This document shows positions 17,911 through 26,140 of a stretch of 40,996 bases of DNA, piece by piece. Positions within the stretch are counted from its first letter, which is position 1; each line of letters opens with the position of its first letter. The stretch comes from UBA5972 sp964567685 (GTDB lineage: Bacteria > Pseudomonadota > Alphaproteobacteria > Rhodobacterales > Rhodobacteraceae), in NCBI GenBank assembly GCA_964567685.1, contig CAZMNO010000031.1, positions 1 through 40,996 on the forward strand. Direction: 5' to 3'. The notes under the pieces were generated by a model. The model saw only the letters and a list, made by a program, of their open reading frames with translations. It did not search any database and had not been told where the DNA came from. Position numbers and translations under genes: made by a program.

Positions 17911-20040
17911 TCAGGGGTTCGGGCGGGTCAGTTCAAGCCATTCCTCCTCGCTGACAATCTTCACCCCCAGTTCTTTGGCCTTTTTCGCCTTTGATCCCGC
18001 CCCCGGACCGGCAATCACCAGATCGGTCTTGGCCGAAACCGAGCCTGTGACCTTGGCCCCAAGGGATTCCGCTGTTGCCTTGGCTTCGGCGCGGGTCATT
18101 TGGGAAAGCGTGCCGGTAAACACCACGGTTTTGCCGGCAACAGTAGAGTTTCCTGTGGCGCGTTTTGCCGCCTCTTCCACCTCAAGCAGCGCAACCAGTC
18201 GGTCAATAAGGGCGCGCGAAGCCGGTTGATGAAAGGCCGTAACCAGTGCAGCGGCCATGACGGACCCGACCCCATCGATCGTCAGAAGATCATCCCATTC
18301 GGCCCCTTCCCCGATCACAGCTTTGGTCAACGTGTCTTCCAGCGCCTGCCAGGTGGTGAAATAACTGGCCAGTAGTTGCGCCGTGCTTTCGCCGACATGG
18401 CGGATGCCAAGGGCAAAGATCAGTCGGTAGAGCGGAATGCGGCGCTTTTCTTCAATTGCGGCAAAGAGATTGGCGGCGGATTTCTCGCCCCAGCCTTCGC
18501 GATTGGCGAGTTTTGAGATATTCGCCTCATCACGCGCCTGTAGCGTGAAAATATCGGCCGGTTCACGAATTGTAAGCTGGTCATCATTAAAGAACATTTC
18601 GATCTGTTTGTTGCCCAGCCCTTCAATATCAAAAGCGCCGCGGGATACGAAATGTTTCAATTTTTCAATGGCTTGTGCGGGGCAAATCATCCCGCCAGAG
18701 CAACGACGCACTGAATCGCCTTCTTCGCGCACAGCATCAGAACCACATTCCGGGCAGGTTTTTGGGATTTGGAAAGGTTGGCTGGCATCGGGGCGTTTAG
18801 TAAGATCGACATCGCGGATTTTCGGGATGACGTCACCGGCGCGATAGACCTCAACCCAGTCACCAACCCGAATATCGCGCCCGTCACGAATAGGATTGCC
18901 CTTTGAATCAAGGCCAGCGATGTAGTCTTCATTGTGCAGCGTTGCATTTGATACAACCACACCACCTACCGTCACAGGTTTGAGGCGGGCAACAGGAGAG
19001 AGAGCGCCTGTGCGCCCGACCTGAATCTCGATATCCTCAAGTAGCGTGTGGGCAATCTCGGCGGGAAACTTATGCGCAACAGCCCAGCGAGGGGTCGAAG
19101 AGCGGGCGCCCAGTCTTGCCTGATAATCAAGATCGTCCACCTTGTAGACCACACCGTCAATGTCATAGCCAAGCGTGGCACGCTGGGCCTCGATCCCGGT
19201 ATAGTGAGCGAGCATTTCCTCGATATCACGGCAGGATTTCATCAGAGGATTAACCGCAAATCCAAGCTTTGCCAGCCGTGCAATCGCCTGGGCCTGAGTG
19301 TTTGCCAATGGTTCGGAAATCTCCCCCCAGGCATAGGCAAAAAACCTGAGAGGGCGGGATTTCGTGATAGAACTGTCAAGCTGGCGCAACGAACCCGCAG
19401 CGGCGTTACGTGGATTGGCAAAAGGGCGCGCGTCAGCCTTGATCTGCCGATTGTTAAGGTCAGTGAAATCCGCGTGGCTCATATAGACCTCGCCCCGAAT
19501 TTCCAGTATTTCAGGCGCGTTTTCAAGATGTTGCGGGATATCATCGATCGTGCGTGCGTTCAGCGTGACATTCTCACCGGTCTCGCCATCGCCGCGGGTC
19601 GCGGCCTGCACCAGGGCCCCGTTTTCATAGCGCAATGACAGGGACAGACCGTCAATCTTCGGTTCCGCGGTGAAATCAAGCCTGTCCTCAGCCGCCAGCC
19701 CCAGAAACCTGCGAATACGCTCGGCAAATTCGGTGACATCCGCCTCATTAAAGGCATTGCCAAGCGACATCATGCGCTGGGCGTGTGTGACTTTGCCAAA
19801 CCCCTCCTGCACAGGGGCACCGACCTGTTCGCTGGGGCTGTCAGGGCGTGACAGTTGTGGAAATCTGGCTTCGATTTTGGAATTCCGATGCTTGAGCGCA
19901 TCAAATTCGGCATCACTCATGATCGGGTTGTCGTCGGCATGATAGGCGCGGTTTGCCGTCTTCAAAAGATCCGCCAAACGCGCCAGTTCGCGTTTGGCCT
20001 CAGCCTCGCTCAGCTTTGCCACATCAACTTTTGCCGACAT
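17911..20040 (-). CDS. ligA: NAD-dependent DNA ligase LigA
   Basis: A 709-residue NAD+-dependent ligase sealing nicks in replication and repair. The domains run in order: Ia (NMN-binding YHADDNPIMSDAEFD), the adenylation domain with catalytic Lys128 in EPKIDG, the OB fold, a four-Cys zinc finger (CPEC...C...C), HhH repeats, and a C-terminal BRCT domain (GKTVVFTGTLSQMTR onward). ATG 20040 is preferred: GGAGGGG lies upstream, whereas the reading frame's first start is a GTG at 20055. recG follows 10 bp downstream. ctrA, on the same strand, ends 90 bp upstream. Confidence 0.97.
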   Translation of the reverse strand: MSAKVDVAKLSEAEAKRELARLADLLKTANRAYHADDNPIMSDAEFDALKHRNSKIEARFPQLSRPDSPSEQVGAPVQEGFGKVTHAQRMMSLGNAFNEADVTEFAERIRRFLGLAAEDRLDFTAEPKIDGLSLSLRYENGALVQAATRGDGETGENVTLNARTIDDIPQHLENAPEILEIRGEVYMSHADFTDLNNRQIKADARPFANPRNAAAGSLRQLDSSITKSRPLRFFAYAWGEISEPLANTQAQAIARLAKLGFAVNPLMKSCRDIEEMLAHYTGIEAQRATLGYDIDGVVYKVDDLDYQARLGARSSTPRWAVAHKFPAEIAHTLLEDIEIQVGRTGALSPVARLKPVTVGGVVVSNATLHNEDYIAGLDSKGNPIRDGRDIRVGDWVEVYRAGDVIPKIRDVDLTKRPDASQPFQIPKTCPECGSDAVREEGDSVRRCSGGMICPAQAIEKLKHFVSRGAFDIEGLGNKQIEMFFNDDQLTIREPADIFTLQARDEANISKLANREGWGEKSAANLFAAIEEKRRIPLYRLIFALGIRHVGESTAQLLASYFTTWQALEDTLTKAVIGEGAEWDDLLTIDGVGSVMAAALVTAFHQPASRALIDRLVALLEVEEAAKRATGNSTVAGKTVVFTGTLSQMTRAEAKATAESLGAKVTGSVSAKTDLVIAGPGAGSKAKKAKELGVKIVSEEEWLELTRPNP

Positions 20041-20123
20041 TCCGGCCCCCTCCACTTCACCTGAAAAGCAAATTTCTCAGGCGCATAGAGGCGTAGTCTA
20101 ATTCAGGATTGGCGGAAAACGAA

Positions 20124-20137
20124 GGCCTGATCAGGCC
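20124..20137 (-). terminator. Palindrome at the ctrA stop codon
   Basis: GGCCT-GATC-AGGCC overlaps the ctrA TGA and, on the minus strand, is followed by TTCGTTTTCC. It may be a weak terminator between ctrA and ligA. The stem is only 5 bp with a 4-nt loop. Confidence 0.3.
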
Positions 20138-20844
20138 CCGACGGCGATCGGGTCAGCCAAAGCAGCGGGTTCAGGGTCGCGCAGCACGTAGCCACGCCCC
20201 CAAACCGTTTCGATATAGGTTTCCCCACCGGTCGCTTCCGCCAGTTTCTTGCGCAGCTTGCAGATGAACACATCAATGATTTTCAGTTCGGGTTCATCCA
20301 TGCCGCCGTAAAGGTGATTGAGGAACATTTCCTTGGTCAGGGTCGTGCCCTTTCTAAGGCTCAGAAGTTCCAGCATCTGGTATTCCTTGCCGGTCAGATG
20401 CACGGGGGATCCATCAACTTCCACCGTTTTGGCATCAAGATTGACCACAACCTGCCCGGTCTGGATGATCGACTGGGCATGGCCCTTGGAACGGCGGATG
20501 ATGGCATGAATTCGCGCGATCAGTTCTTCACGATGAAACGGCTTGGTCAGGTAGTCGTCGGCGCCAAAGCCAAAACCGCGAATCTTGTTATCGGCATCGT
20601 CATTGCCTGACAATATAAGGATCGGCGTATCAATGCGCGCACGGCGCAGCTGGCGAAGAACGTCATGACCGTTCATGTCCGGAAGGTTCAGGTCAAGCAG
20701 AATAAGATCGTAATCATAAAGCTTTGCCAGATCGATCCCTTCCTCGCCAAGATCGGTGGCATAGACATTCAGATTGGCGTTCGCCAGCATGAGTTCGATG
20801 CTTTTGGAGGTGGTGGGGTCATCTTCAACGAGCAGAATGCGCAT
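20131..20844 (-). CDS. ctrA: Cell-cycle response regulator CtrA
   Basis: A 237-residue OmpR-type response regulator that matches CtrA closely. The phosphoacceptor Asp51 (LILLD51LNLPDMNGHD) is at the same position as in Caulobacter, with receiver residues D8/D9 and the Lys of TKPF. The winged-helix output domain ends WGRGYVLRDPE. In Caulobacter CtrA controls the cell cycle through the CckA-ChpT phosphorelay; in Rhodobacterales it is usually tied to motility, gene transfer agent and quorum-sensing outputs. ATG 20844 has GGAG 8 bp upstream. The adjacent sciP encodes its inhibitor. The C-terminus lacks the Ala-Ala end of Caulobacter CtrA. Confidence 0.96.
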   Translation of the reverse strand: MRILLVEDDPTTSKSIELMLANANLNVYATDLGEEGIDLAKLYDYDLILLDLNLPDMNGHDVLRQLRRARIDTPILILSGNDDADNKIRGFGFGADDYLTKPFHREELIARIHAIIRRSKGHAQSIIQTGQVVVNLDAKTVEVDGSPVHLTGKEYQMLELLSLRKGTTLTKEMFLNHLYGGMDEPELKIIDVFICKLRKKLAEATGGETYIETVWGRGYVLRDPEPAALADPIAVGA

Positions 20845-20898
20845 TATCTTCACTCCGATTGGGCCGAGGGTGGTTAACGCAAACTTGGCTGAGAATAG

Positions 20899-20913
20899 TT
20901 AATCACTGGTTAC
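20899..20913 (-). promoter_or_regulatory. Candidate CtrA box in the ctrA promoter region
   Basis: TTAA-N7-TTAC, a 7/8 match to the CtrA consensus TTAA-N7-TTAA, lies 55 bp ahead of the ctrA ATG. It would suit autoregulation as in Caulobacter. Sites with one mismatch are common by chance, so the support is positional only. Confidence 0.4.
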
Positions 20914-20940
20914 CTGTGGCGTGATCTTTATCATTACTAC

Positions 20941-21219
20941 CTATGGTTGTCTATATTTCTGAACCGCCGTGGCTTTGAGGGCCTGATCCCCGTGCGTGCG
21001 TGCCATTGTTCGCCAACTGTCCAGTTCCTCGGAGCTGAGGCGATAGATCTCGCAAGCCTCATCACCAGTGATCAGCCCACCCTCGACCGCACGGACCACC
21101 GCTGCCTTGCGGCTGGCAACCCAGCGACGGGTGGTTACCGGCGGCAGATCGGCCCGGCTCATCTTGCTGCCATCCTTCAATGTGACAACCAGTGGCCCTT
21201 TTCCCTTTTTGATATACAT
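20941..21219 (-). CDS. sciP: CtrA inhibitor SciP (DUF1153)
   Basis: A 92-residue DUF1153 protein. The motifs SRADLPPVTTRRWVASRKA and GGLITGDEACEIYRLSSEEL form the helix-turn-helix that defines SciP, and the length matches Caulobacter SciP. SciP binds CtrA and blocks its recruitment of RNA polymerase. ATG 21219 (MYIKKGKG) follows AAAGGAACGGGG; the longer upstream reading frame overlaps the mnmA promoter and is not credible. It lies 96 bp upstream of ctrA on the same strand. A TTAA-N7-ATAA sequence at 21260-21274 is a possible CtrA site for it. Confidence 0.9.
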   Translation of the reverse strand: MYIKKGKGPLVVTLKDGSKMSRADLPPVTTRRWVASRKAAVVRAVEGGLITGDEACEIYRLSSEELDSWRTMARTHGDQALKATAVQKYRQP

Positions 21220-21283
21220 GTCCCCGTTCCTTTCGCATCGAGAGACTGCGCATTTATTCTTAAAAACCCGATAAGGCGGGCCC

Positions 21284-21311
21284 TTGTGACTGCCTAAGAT
21301 TTTCCTATATT
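21284..21311 (+). promoter_or_regulatory. Sigma-70 promoter of mnmA
   Basis: TTGTGA (21284-21289), a 16-bp spacer and TATATT (21306-21311). Transcription would begin near 21318, giving a leader of about 23 nt with a GAGAGAG ribosome-binding site. Confidence 0.6.
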
Positions 21312-21340
21312 GCGCCTCAAACCCTGAGAGAGTGACGATC

Positions 21341-22486
21341 GTGGCCCTGAACGCCTCCACCACAACCTTAAATTCGCTGGGATTTGCCAAATCCCCGGCT
21401 GATACGCGTGTGCTTGTCGCCATGTCAGGTGGCGTGGATTCTTCGGTCGTGGCAGCGGTGCTGGCAGATGAGGGCTATGACGTGGTTGGCGTGACACTGC
21501 AACTTTACGATCACGGCGCTGCGCTAGCGAAAAAGGGGGCCTGTTGTGCCGGGCGCGATATCCATGATGCACGTCGGGTGGCCCAAGAGCTTGGGTTCGC
21601 GCATTACGTGCTGGATTACGAAAACCGGTTCAAGGAATCGGTGATTGACGAATTTGCTGACAGCTATCTGGCCGGGGCAACACCTGTGCCGTGCATCCGC
21701 TGCAATGAACGGGTAAAATTCCGCGACCTTCTGAAAACCGCAAAAGACCTGGGCGCTGATTGCATGGCCACCGGGCATTATATCCAGCGGTTCATGGGCC
21801 CTGACGGGGCAGAACTGCATGCCGCTGCCGATCCTTCGCGCGATCAGTCCTATTTTCTCTTTTCCACCACGCAAGAGCAGCTGGATTATCTGCGCTTTCC
21901 GCTTGGTCATCTGAAATCGAAAGGGGAAACCCGGGCGCTGGCGCGAAAATACGGGCTGGAGGTTGCCGACAAACCCGACAGTCAGGATATCTGCTTTGTG
22001 CCCGACGGATCTTATGCATCCGTGATCGAAAAACTGCGACCAGGCGCGGCAGAGCCCGGTGATATCGTGCATCTTGATGGGCGGGTTCTGGGGCGGCATG
22101 GCGGGGTGATCCACTACACCATCGGTCAGCGCCGCGGGCTGGGGATCGGTGGCGGCGATCCGCTTTATGTGGTCAGGCTTGATCCTGATACCCATCAGGT
22201 GATCGTCGGGCCGAAAGAAGCGCTTTTGACGCAAAGCATCCTGATTGATGAGGTTAACTGGCTCGGAGAGGCATCTTTTGATGCCGAGCAGTCACGCGAT
22301 GTTCTGGTCAGGGTTCGCTCAACTCGCCCGCCACGACCAGCGACACTCCATCCGACCGGGCCGGAAAGTGCCAAAGTTGTGCTTGCTGACGCCGAAGAGG
22401 GAGTCGCGCCGGGACAGGCCTGCGTGTTTTACGACCCCAATTCCAGCCGCGTGCTTGGCGGCGGCTGGATCCGTTGCGGGTCGTGA
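21341..22486 (+). CDS. mnmA: tRNA-specific 2-thiouridylase MnmA
   Basis: A 381-residue enzyme that makes 2-thiouridine at U34 of tRNA(Lys, Glu, Gln), using sulfur relayed as a protein persulfide. The PP-loop SGGVDSS lies at 29-35. The catalytic cysteines are Cys121 (IRCNERVKF) and Cys218 (DICFVPDG). The C-terminal beta-barrel and tRNA-binding segments (YTIGQRRGLGIG) are intact. The GTG at 21341 lies 8 bp after GAGAGAG and gives the common N-terminus of the family; a GTG 9 bp earlier is the alternative. It is divergent from sciP. Confidence 0.95.
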   Translation: MALNASTTTLNSLGFAKSPADTRVLVAMSGGVDSSVVAAVLADEGYDVVGVTLQLYDHGAALAKKGACCAGRDIHDARRVAQELGFAHYVLDYENRFKESVIDEFADSYLAGATPVPCIRCNERVKFRDLLKTAKDLGADCMATGHYIQRFMGPDGAELHAAADPSRDQSYFLFSTTQEQLDYLRFPLGHLKSKGETRALARKYGLEVADKPDSQDICFVPDGSYASVIEKLRPGAAEPGDIVHLDGRVLGRHGGVIHYTIGQRRGLGIGGGDPLYVVRLDPDTHQVIVGPKEALLTQSILIDEVNWLGEASFDAEQSRDVLVRVRSTRPPRPATLHPTGPESAKVVLADAEEGVAPGQACVFYDPNSSRVLGGGWIRCGS

Positions 22487-22511
22487 ACCACCCGCCACCT
22501 CAATTGCCGCG

Positions 22512-23138
22512 TTAATCCTGGCTGACAACTACGCAATCTTTGCCGCCATCCACAGCCGCCAGTTCGGCGCATTCTGCAAGTGCGGCTGCACGCGCCTCCT
22601 CTGGCGAGGCGGCTTTGACCGCCCTGCCCCAATGGCCGGTGGATGGTGAAATCGCAAATGCCTTTGACTTGCCCGAGCGGCGATATTTCTTGGAAAACTC
22701 AGCACTTGCCAGGGCACTCAGGCTGAAGGCGCGCGGGGCCTTATAGGCCTTTGGCAGAAATTCGGCCACAACGACACAGTCTTCGGAGGCTTTCTTTTTC
22801 TTGGCATTGCACCCGGCAATCGCAGCCGCATGTGCCGCCTCGACCGTATGGTGATTGATCGCCTGAAAAGCTGAACGTGACTGCATCCCCTCAGTCGGGC
22901 TGACGGCCATGGCTTCGTAATATTTCTGAATACGCGCTGCCATCTTGATCGCCGGTAACAGCGCCTCTGGAATAAGGTCTTCGCGCAGGATTCGCACAAC
23001 CGTCGCCCTTTTTCCGGTCTTATAGAGCTGTTTGTGCGCCGTTTTTGCCGTTGGCAGGTCCTCGGCCAAAGCGGGGAATGCCATCAAAGCTGTCACCAGC
23101 ACAGGCACAACACATCCACGCAGAATTTTCATTCCCAT
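22512..23138 (-). CDS. Exported protein with DUF4189-like repeats
   Basis: A 208-residue secreted or periplasmic protein. The signal peptide (residues 1-25) ends ALA-ED. The body carries two copies of a short motif in which Ala-rich helical sequence leads to a Cys, then D-C-V-V-V: AAIAGCNAKKKKASEDCVVVAEF and AALAECAELAAVDGGKDCVVVSQ. These paired Cys probably form disulfides, as in DUF4189-like proteins. The function is not known. AAGGA lies 8 bp upstream of the ATG. It is convergent with mnmA (25-bp gap), with no terminator seen between. Confidence 0.68.
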   Translation of the reverse strand: MGMKILRGCVVPVLVTALMAFPALAEDLPTAKTAHKQLYKTGKRATVVRILREDLIPEALLPAIKMAARIQKYYEAMAVSPTEGMQSRSAFQAINHHTVEAAHAAAIAGCNAKKKKASEDCVVVAEFLPKAYKAPRAFSLSALASAEFSKKYRRSGKSKAFAISPSTGHWGRAVKAASPEEARAAALAECAELAAVDGGKDCVVVSQD

Positions 23139-23250
23139 AACACCATCCTTTGGTCTGATCCCGCTTTATTCGCGATTGAGACTATAGGCTCTAAGGTGGG
23201 AGGAATCCTATCAAAAACAGCAGGAAGCCCGATCAAATCAGCCGATATTG

Positions 23251-24099
23251 TCAGTTCAGCAGCACCACATAGCGCACGATCCGGTCATTGTCGCTGTCAG
23301 CGAAATAATAGACCGAGCCATGGACGGCTGCGCCTTCAGGATCATCAAATCGATTGGGGCCAAGACCCGGTTCGCCATTGCCCAGAACACCCAGCAGAGT
23401 TTCGCTGACGGGATCAATCAGAAAGATGGAATGGGCATCCTGATCGGCCACCACCAGATGCCCGAAATCGTCAAACGCCAGGTAGCGCGGGCCTACAAGA
23501 CCGAATTTCGGGTCATTGAGGGCGCCGATGAATTCCAGATCCGCGGTCAGATGAACCAGTTGCGATCGCGCCGTATCGGCGATCCAGATAGTGCCGTCCG
23601 GCGCTTTGGCGACATCATGCGCACCATTATAGCCGCGCGTGCCGACGACCGCGTCTCCGTTGTCAAAACCAACCAGCTCGCCGATGCCGCTGGCCATAAC
23701 GTAAACCCGGCCGTTGCTGTGCGCGAGCACGCCTTCGGTGCGAATCGCCCCGGTGATCACATCAACAATCTCGGGTGTACCACTGGCAAAAGAGTAGACA
23801 TAGACCGCATGTGCAGCGGTGGCGGCCACATAGGCGCGCCCGTCCGGTGCAAAGCTGATGTCATGTGCACCAAACAGCACGCCCTCGCCAAAAGTCTCGA
23901 GGATCTCCAAGGTTTCTGGGTGCATCACGACAATCCGGTCCCCAAACTTGTCGGCAACATAAAGACGCCCATCCGGACCAATTATCAGGTCATGCGGGTC
24001 ATTCAGATCGGGTGCGCTGGCCCGATCAAAAGCCGCAAATTCCTGCGCGAATGCACCGTTGGTGAGCAACCACAAGACAAGTGCTGGGATCAATCGCAT
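23251..24099 (-). CDS. Periplasmic NHL-repeat beta-propeller protein
   Basis: A 282-residue protein with a signal peptide (MRLIPALVLWLLTNGAFAQ) and about six NHL/SMP30-type blades. The recurring pattern is DPHDLIIGPDGRLYVAD, GAHDISFAPDGRAYVAA, GAHDVAKAPDGTIWIAD, RYLAFDDFGHLVVADQ. No catalytic metal site can be assigned with confidence, so it may bind a ligand or partner in the periplasm. The ATG at 24099 follows GGGAGGG; the upstream extension to 24177 is not needed. It is divergent from the M20 peptidase gene. Confidence 0.8.
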   Translation of the reverse strand: MRLIPALVLWLLTNGAFAQEFAAFDRASAPDLNDPHDLIIGPDGRLYVADKFGDRIVVMHPETLEILETFGEGVLFGAHDISFAPDGRAYVAATAAHAVYVYSFASGTPEIVDVITGAIRTEGVLAHSNGRVYVMASGIGELVGFDNGDAVVGTRGYNGAHDVAKAPDGTIWIADTARSQLVHLTADLEFIGALNDPKFGLVGPRYLAFDDFGHLVVADQDAHSIFLIDPVSETLLGVLGNGEPGLGPNRFDDPEGAAVHGSVYYFADSDNDRIVRYVVLLN

Positions 24100-24245
24100 T
24101 ACACCCTCCCCGGTATCGATATGGTCAGCATAGCCGATGCGACCGGGCCCGTTCCAATTGAAACGGCACGACCTCAAGAAAATTTCATCTGGACAGCGCT
24201 GGCCTGCCTGATAGCGTCATTTGAAATTGAACAAAGGAAACCCCC

Positions 24246-25616
24246 ATGTCGCTTGAAAAGGTCCTGAGCCATATTGACGCCGATCTGGACAATGCCACCG
24301 AGCGGTTGATGGCGCTGTTGCGTCTGCAGTCGATCTCCACCGATCCGGCATTCAAGGAAGAATGCGACCAAACTGCCGACTGGCTGGTGGACGATCTGAA
24401 ATCCCTCGGCTTTGACGCCAGCAAGCGGATAACGCCGGGGCATCCGATGGTGGTCGGTCATGCCGATGGCCCTGGCCCGCATGTAATGTTTTACGGGCAT
24501 TATGATGTGCAGCCCGTTGATCCGCTTGATCTCTGGGACAGCCCGCCCTTTGAGCCAAAGCTTGAAGAAACGCCCAAAGGGACAGTGATCCGCGGGCGCG
24601 GCTCGTCAGATGACAAAGGCCAGTTGATGACATTCGTTGAGGCCTGCCGCTCATGGATTGCAGTCAACGGAAGCCTGCCTGCGAAAATCTCCATGTTCTT
24701 TGAAGGGGAAGAGGAAAGCGGCTCGCCCTCCTTGGTGCCCTTCATGCGCGACAATGCCGATGAGCTGAAAGCCGATATCGCGCTCATCTGCGACACAGGT
24801 CTCTTTGCCGAAACCATTCCGGCGATTGTAACCATGCTGCGCGGGTTGCTGGCAGAAGAACTGATCATCACCGGGCCGGACAAGGATCTGCATTCCGGCA
24901 TGTTCGGCGGCATCGGGCGCAATCCGATCCGGGTTCTGGCCGATATCATCGATGGGCTGCATGACGAAAACGGCCGGGTGACCTTGCCCGGTTTTTATGA
25001 CGGCGTGTCCGAGCTTTCTGACCAAGTTCGCAGCCAGTGGCAAAATCTGGCCTTTGATCATGCCCGGTTCCTAAGCGATGTCGGCCTGTCGGTTCCCGCT
25101 GGTGAACATGACCGCACCCCGCTTGAAATGATCTGGTCGCGGCCCACCTGCGAGGTGAACGGCATATCCGGCGGTTATGAAGGCGACGGGTTCAAAACCG
25201 TTCTGCCATCCAAGGCAATGGCCAAGATCAGCTTTCGCCTTGTCGGCACTCAGGATCCGGATGCCATTCACCGCAGCTTTGTCGACTATGTCAATTCCAA
25301 GCTGCCGGGCGATTGCACCGCCGAGTTTCCACTTGGCCACGGTGCCGGTGCCAGCCAGATGAGCACCGATCACCCTGCCTTTGAGCAGGCGCGCCGGGCA
25401 CTTTCCGATGAATGGCCGCAACCGGCGGCCTATGTCGGCTGCGGCGGATCGATCCCGATTGCCGGGCATTTCAAGGATATTCTCGGCATGGACGCGATGC
25501 TGATCGGCTTTGGCCGGGATGACGACCAGATCCATTCCCCGAATGAGAAATACGATCTGGAGAGCTTTCATAAAGGTATCAGAAGCTGGGCACGGATATT
25601 GGCGGCATTAGAATGA
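24246..25616 (+). CDS. M20 family metallopeptidase (dipeptidase-like)
   Basis: A 456-residue di-zinc M20 peptidase. The metal and catalytic residues are in place: H85 and D87 in YGHYDVQP, the bridging Asp in GSSDDKGQ (about 121), and the catalytic pair E154-E155 in FEGEEESGSPS. There is also the CDTG segment and a C-terminal His in DDQIHSPNE. A lid/dimerisation domain lies between. There is no signal peptide, so it is a cytosolic hydrolase for peptides or related amides. AAAGGA precedes the ATG. A compact terminator follows. Confidence 0.9.
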   Translation: MSLEKVLSHIDADLDNATERLMALLRLQSISTDPAFKEECDQTADWLVDDLKSLGFDASKRITPGHPMVVGHADGPGPHVMFYGHYDVQPVDPLDLWDSPPFEPKLEETPKGTVIRGRGSSDDKGQLMTFVEACRSWIAVNGSLPAKISMFFEGEEESGSPSLVPFMRDNADELKADIALICDTGLFAETIPAIVTMLRGLLAEELIITGPDKDLHSGMFGGIGRNPIRVLADIIDGLHDENGRVTLPGFYDGVSELSDQVRSQWQNLAFDHARFLSDVGLSVPAGEHDRTPLEMIWSRPTCEVNGISGGYEGDGFKTVLPSKAMAKISFRLVGTQDPDAIHRSFVDYVNSKLPGDCTAEFPLGHGAGASQMSTDHPAFEQARRALSDEWPQPAAYVGCGGSIPIAGHFKDILGMDAMLIGFGRDDDQIHSPNEKYDLESFHKGIRSWARILAALE

Positions 25617-25619
25617 TGA

Positions 25620-25640
25620 GGCCCTGCGGGCCGTTTCTTT
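25620..25640 (+). terminator. Intrinsic terminator after the M20 peptidase gene
   Basis: GGCCC-TGC-GGGCC followed by GTTTCTTT, starting 4 bp past the stop. The next bases (25641-25680, with a GCCTCCGGC mini-hairpin and GAGTATTTG) resemble an intergenic sequence that I recall as recurrent in Rhodobacteraceae; only one copy is present here. Confidence 0.6.
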
Positions 25641-25681
25641 GCCCGTGCCTCCGGCAGGAGTATTTGTTAAAACAATGAAAC

Positions 25682-26128
25682 TCAAAGCCGGTCCAGCCAG
25701 CCAAGAACGCGCTTTCGATTAACGCCAAAGTCGCGATAGCCAAAGCGTGCGCGCGAGAATATCGCAAGGGTGGCGCGATCGTTACCAAGGTCCAGAAACC
25801 TGACTGAAACGTAATCGGGATATCCGATCAGCCTTGTGCGGGCGATATAGGTGACGAACAGGTCTTTGGGTGCGCCTGCCAGCCTTGAAACCCCCGCGTC
25901 CGACATAACAAGATCGTCAAATGCCTGCGCCAGTGCTTCTGCTGACATCGCAAATTCCGGTGCGGGATGTTTTTCGCTATCCGGGCGCAGGATGAATGCG
26001 TTTGGTTTGCGTGGTTTTTTGGCCTCTTGCGGATCTGCATGCCAGACATCCGGGTCACTGGGGGCCAGCCGGATAGAGGCCAGAAAACCGGCGATGATCA
26101 GAAGGCTGAGGACGAGAATGGACTTCAT
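25682..26128 (-). CDS. DUF1499 family membrane-anchored protein
   Basis: A 148-residue protein with an N-terminal membrane anchor or uncleaved signal (MKSILVLSLLIIAGFLASI) and a DUF1499 domain. The hallmark C-terminal segment YVSVRFLDLG...ATLAIFSRARFGYRDFGVN is clear. No Cys is positioned for lipidation. DUF1499 proteins have no assigned biochemical role. It sits 12 bp downstream of ispG on the same strand and may be read with it. Confidence 0.75.
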   Translation of the reverse strand: MKSILVLSLLIIAGFLASIRLAPSDPDVWHADPQEAKKPRKPNAFILRPDSEKHPAPEFAMSAEALAQAFDDLVMSDAGVSRLAGAPKDLFVTYIARTRLIGYPDYVSVRFLDLGNDRATLAIFSRARFGYRDFGVNRKRVLGWLDRL

Positions 26129-26140
26129 TGCCAGTTATTC

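Noticed and set aside
23248..24267. Long + strand reading frame of 339 codons
   Set aside because: It is the antisense shadow of the NHL-repeat gene, whose signal peptide, repeats and ribosome-binding site are clear; the + frame has no recognisable domain.
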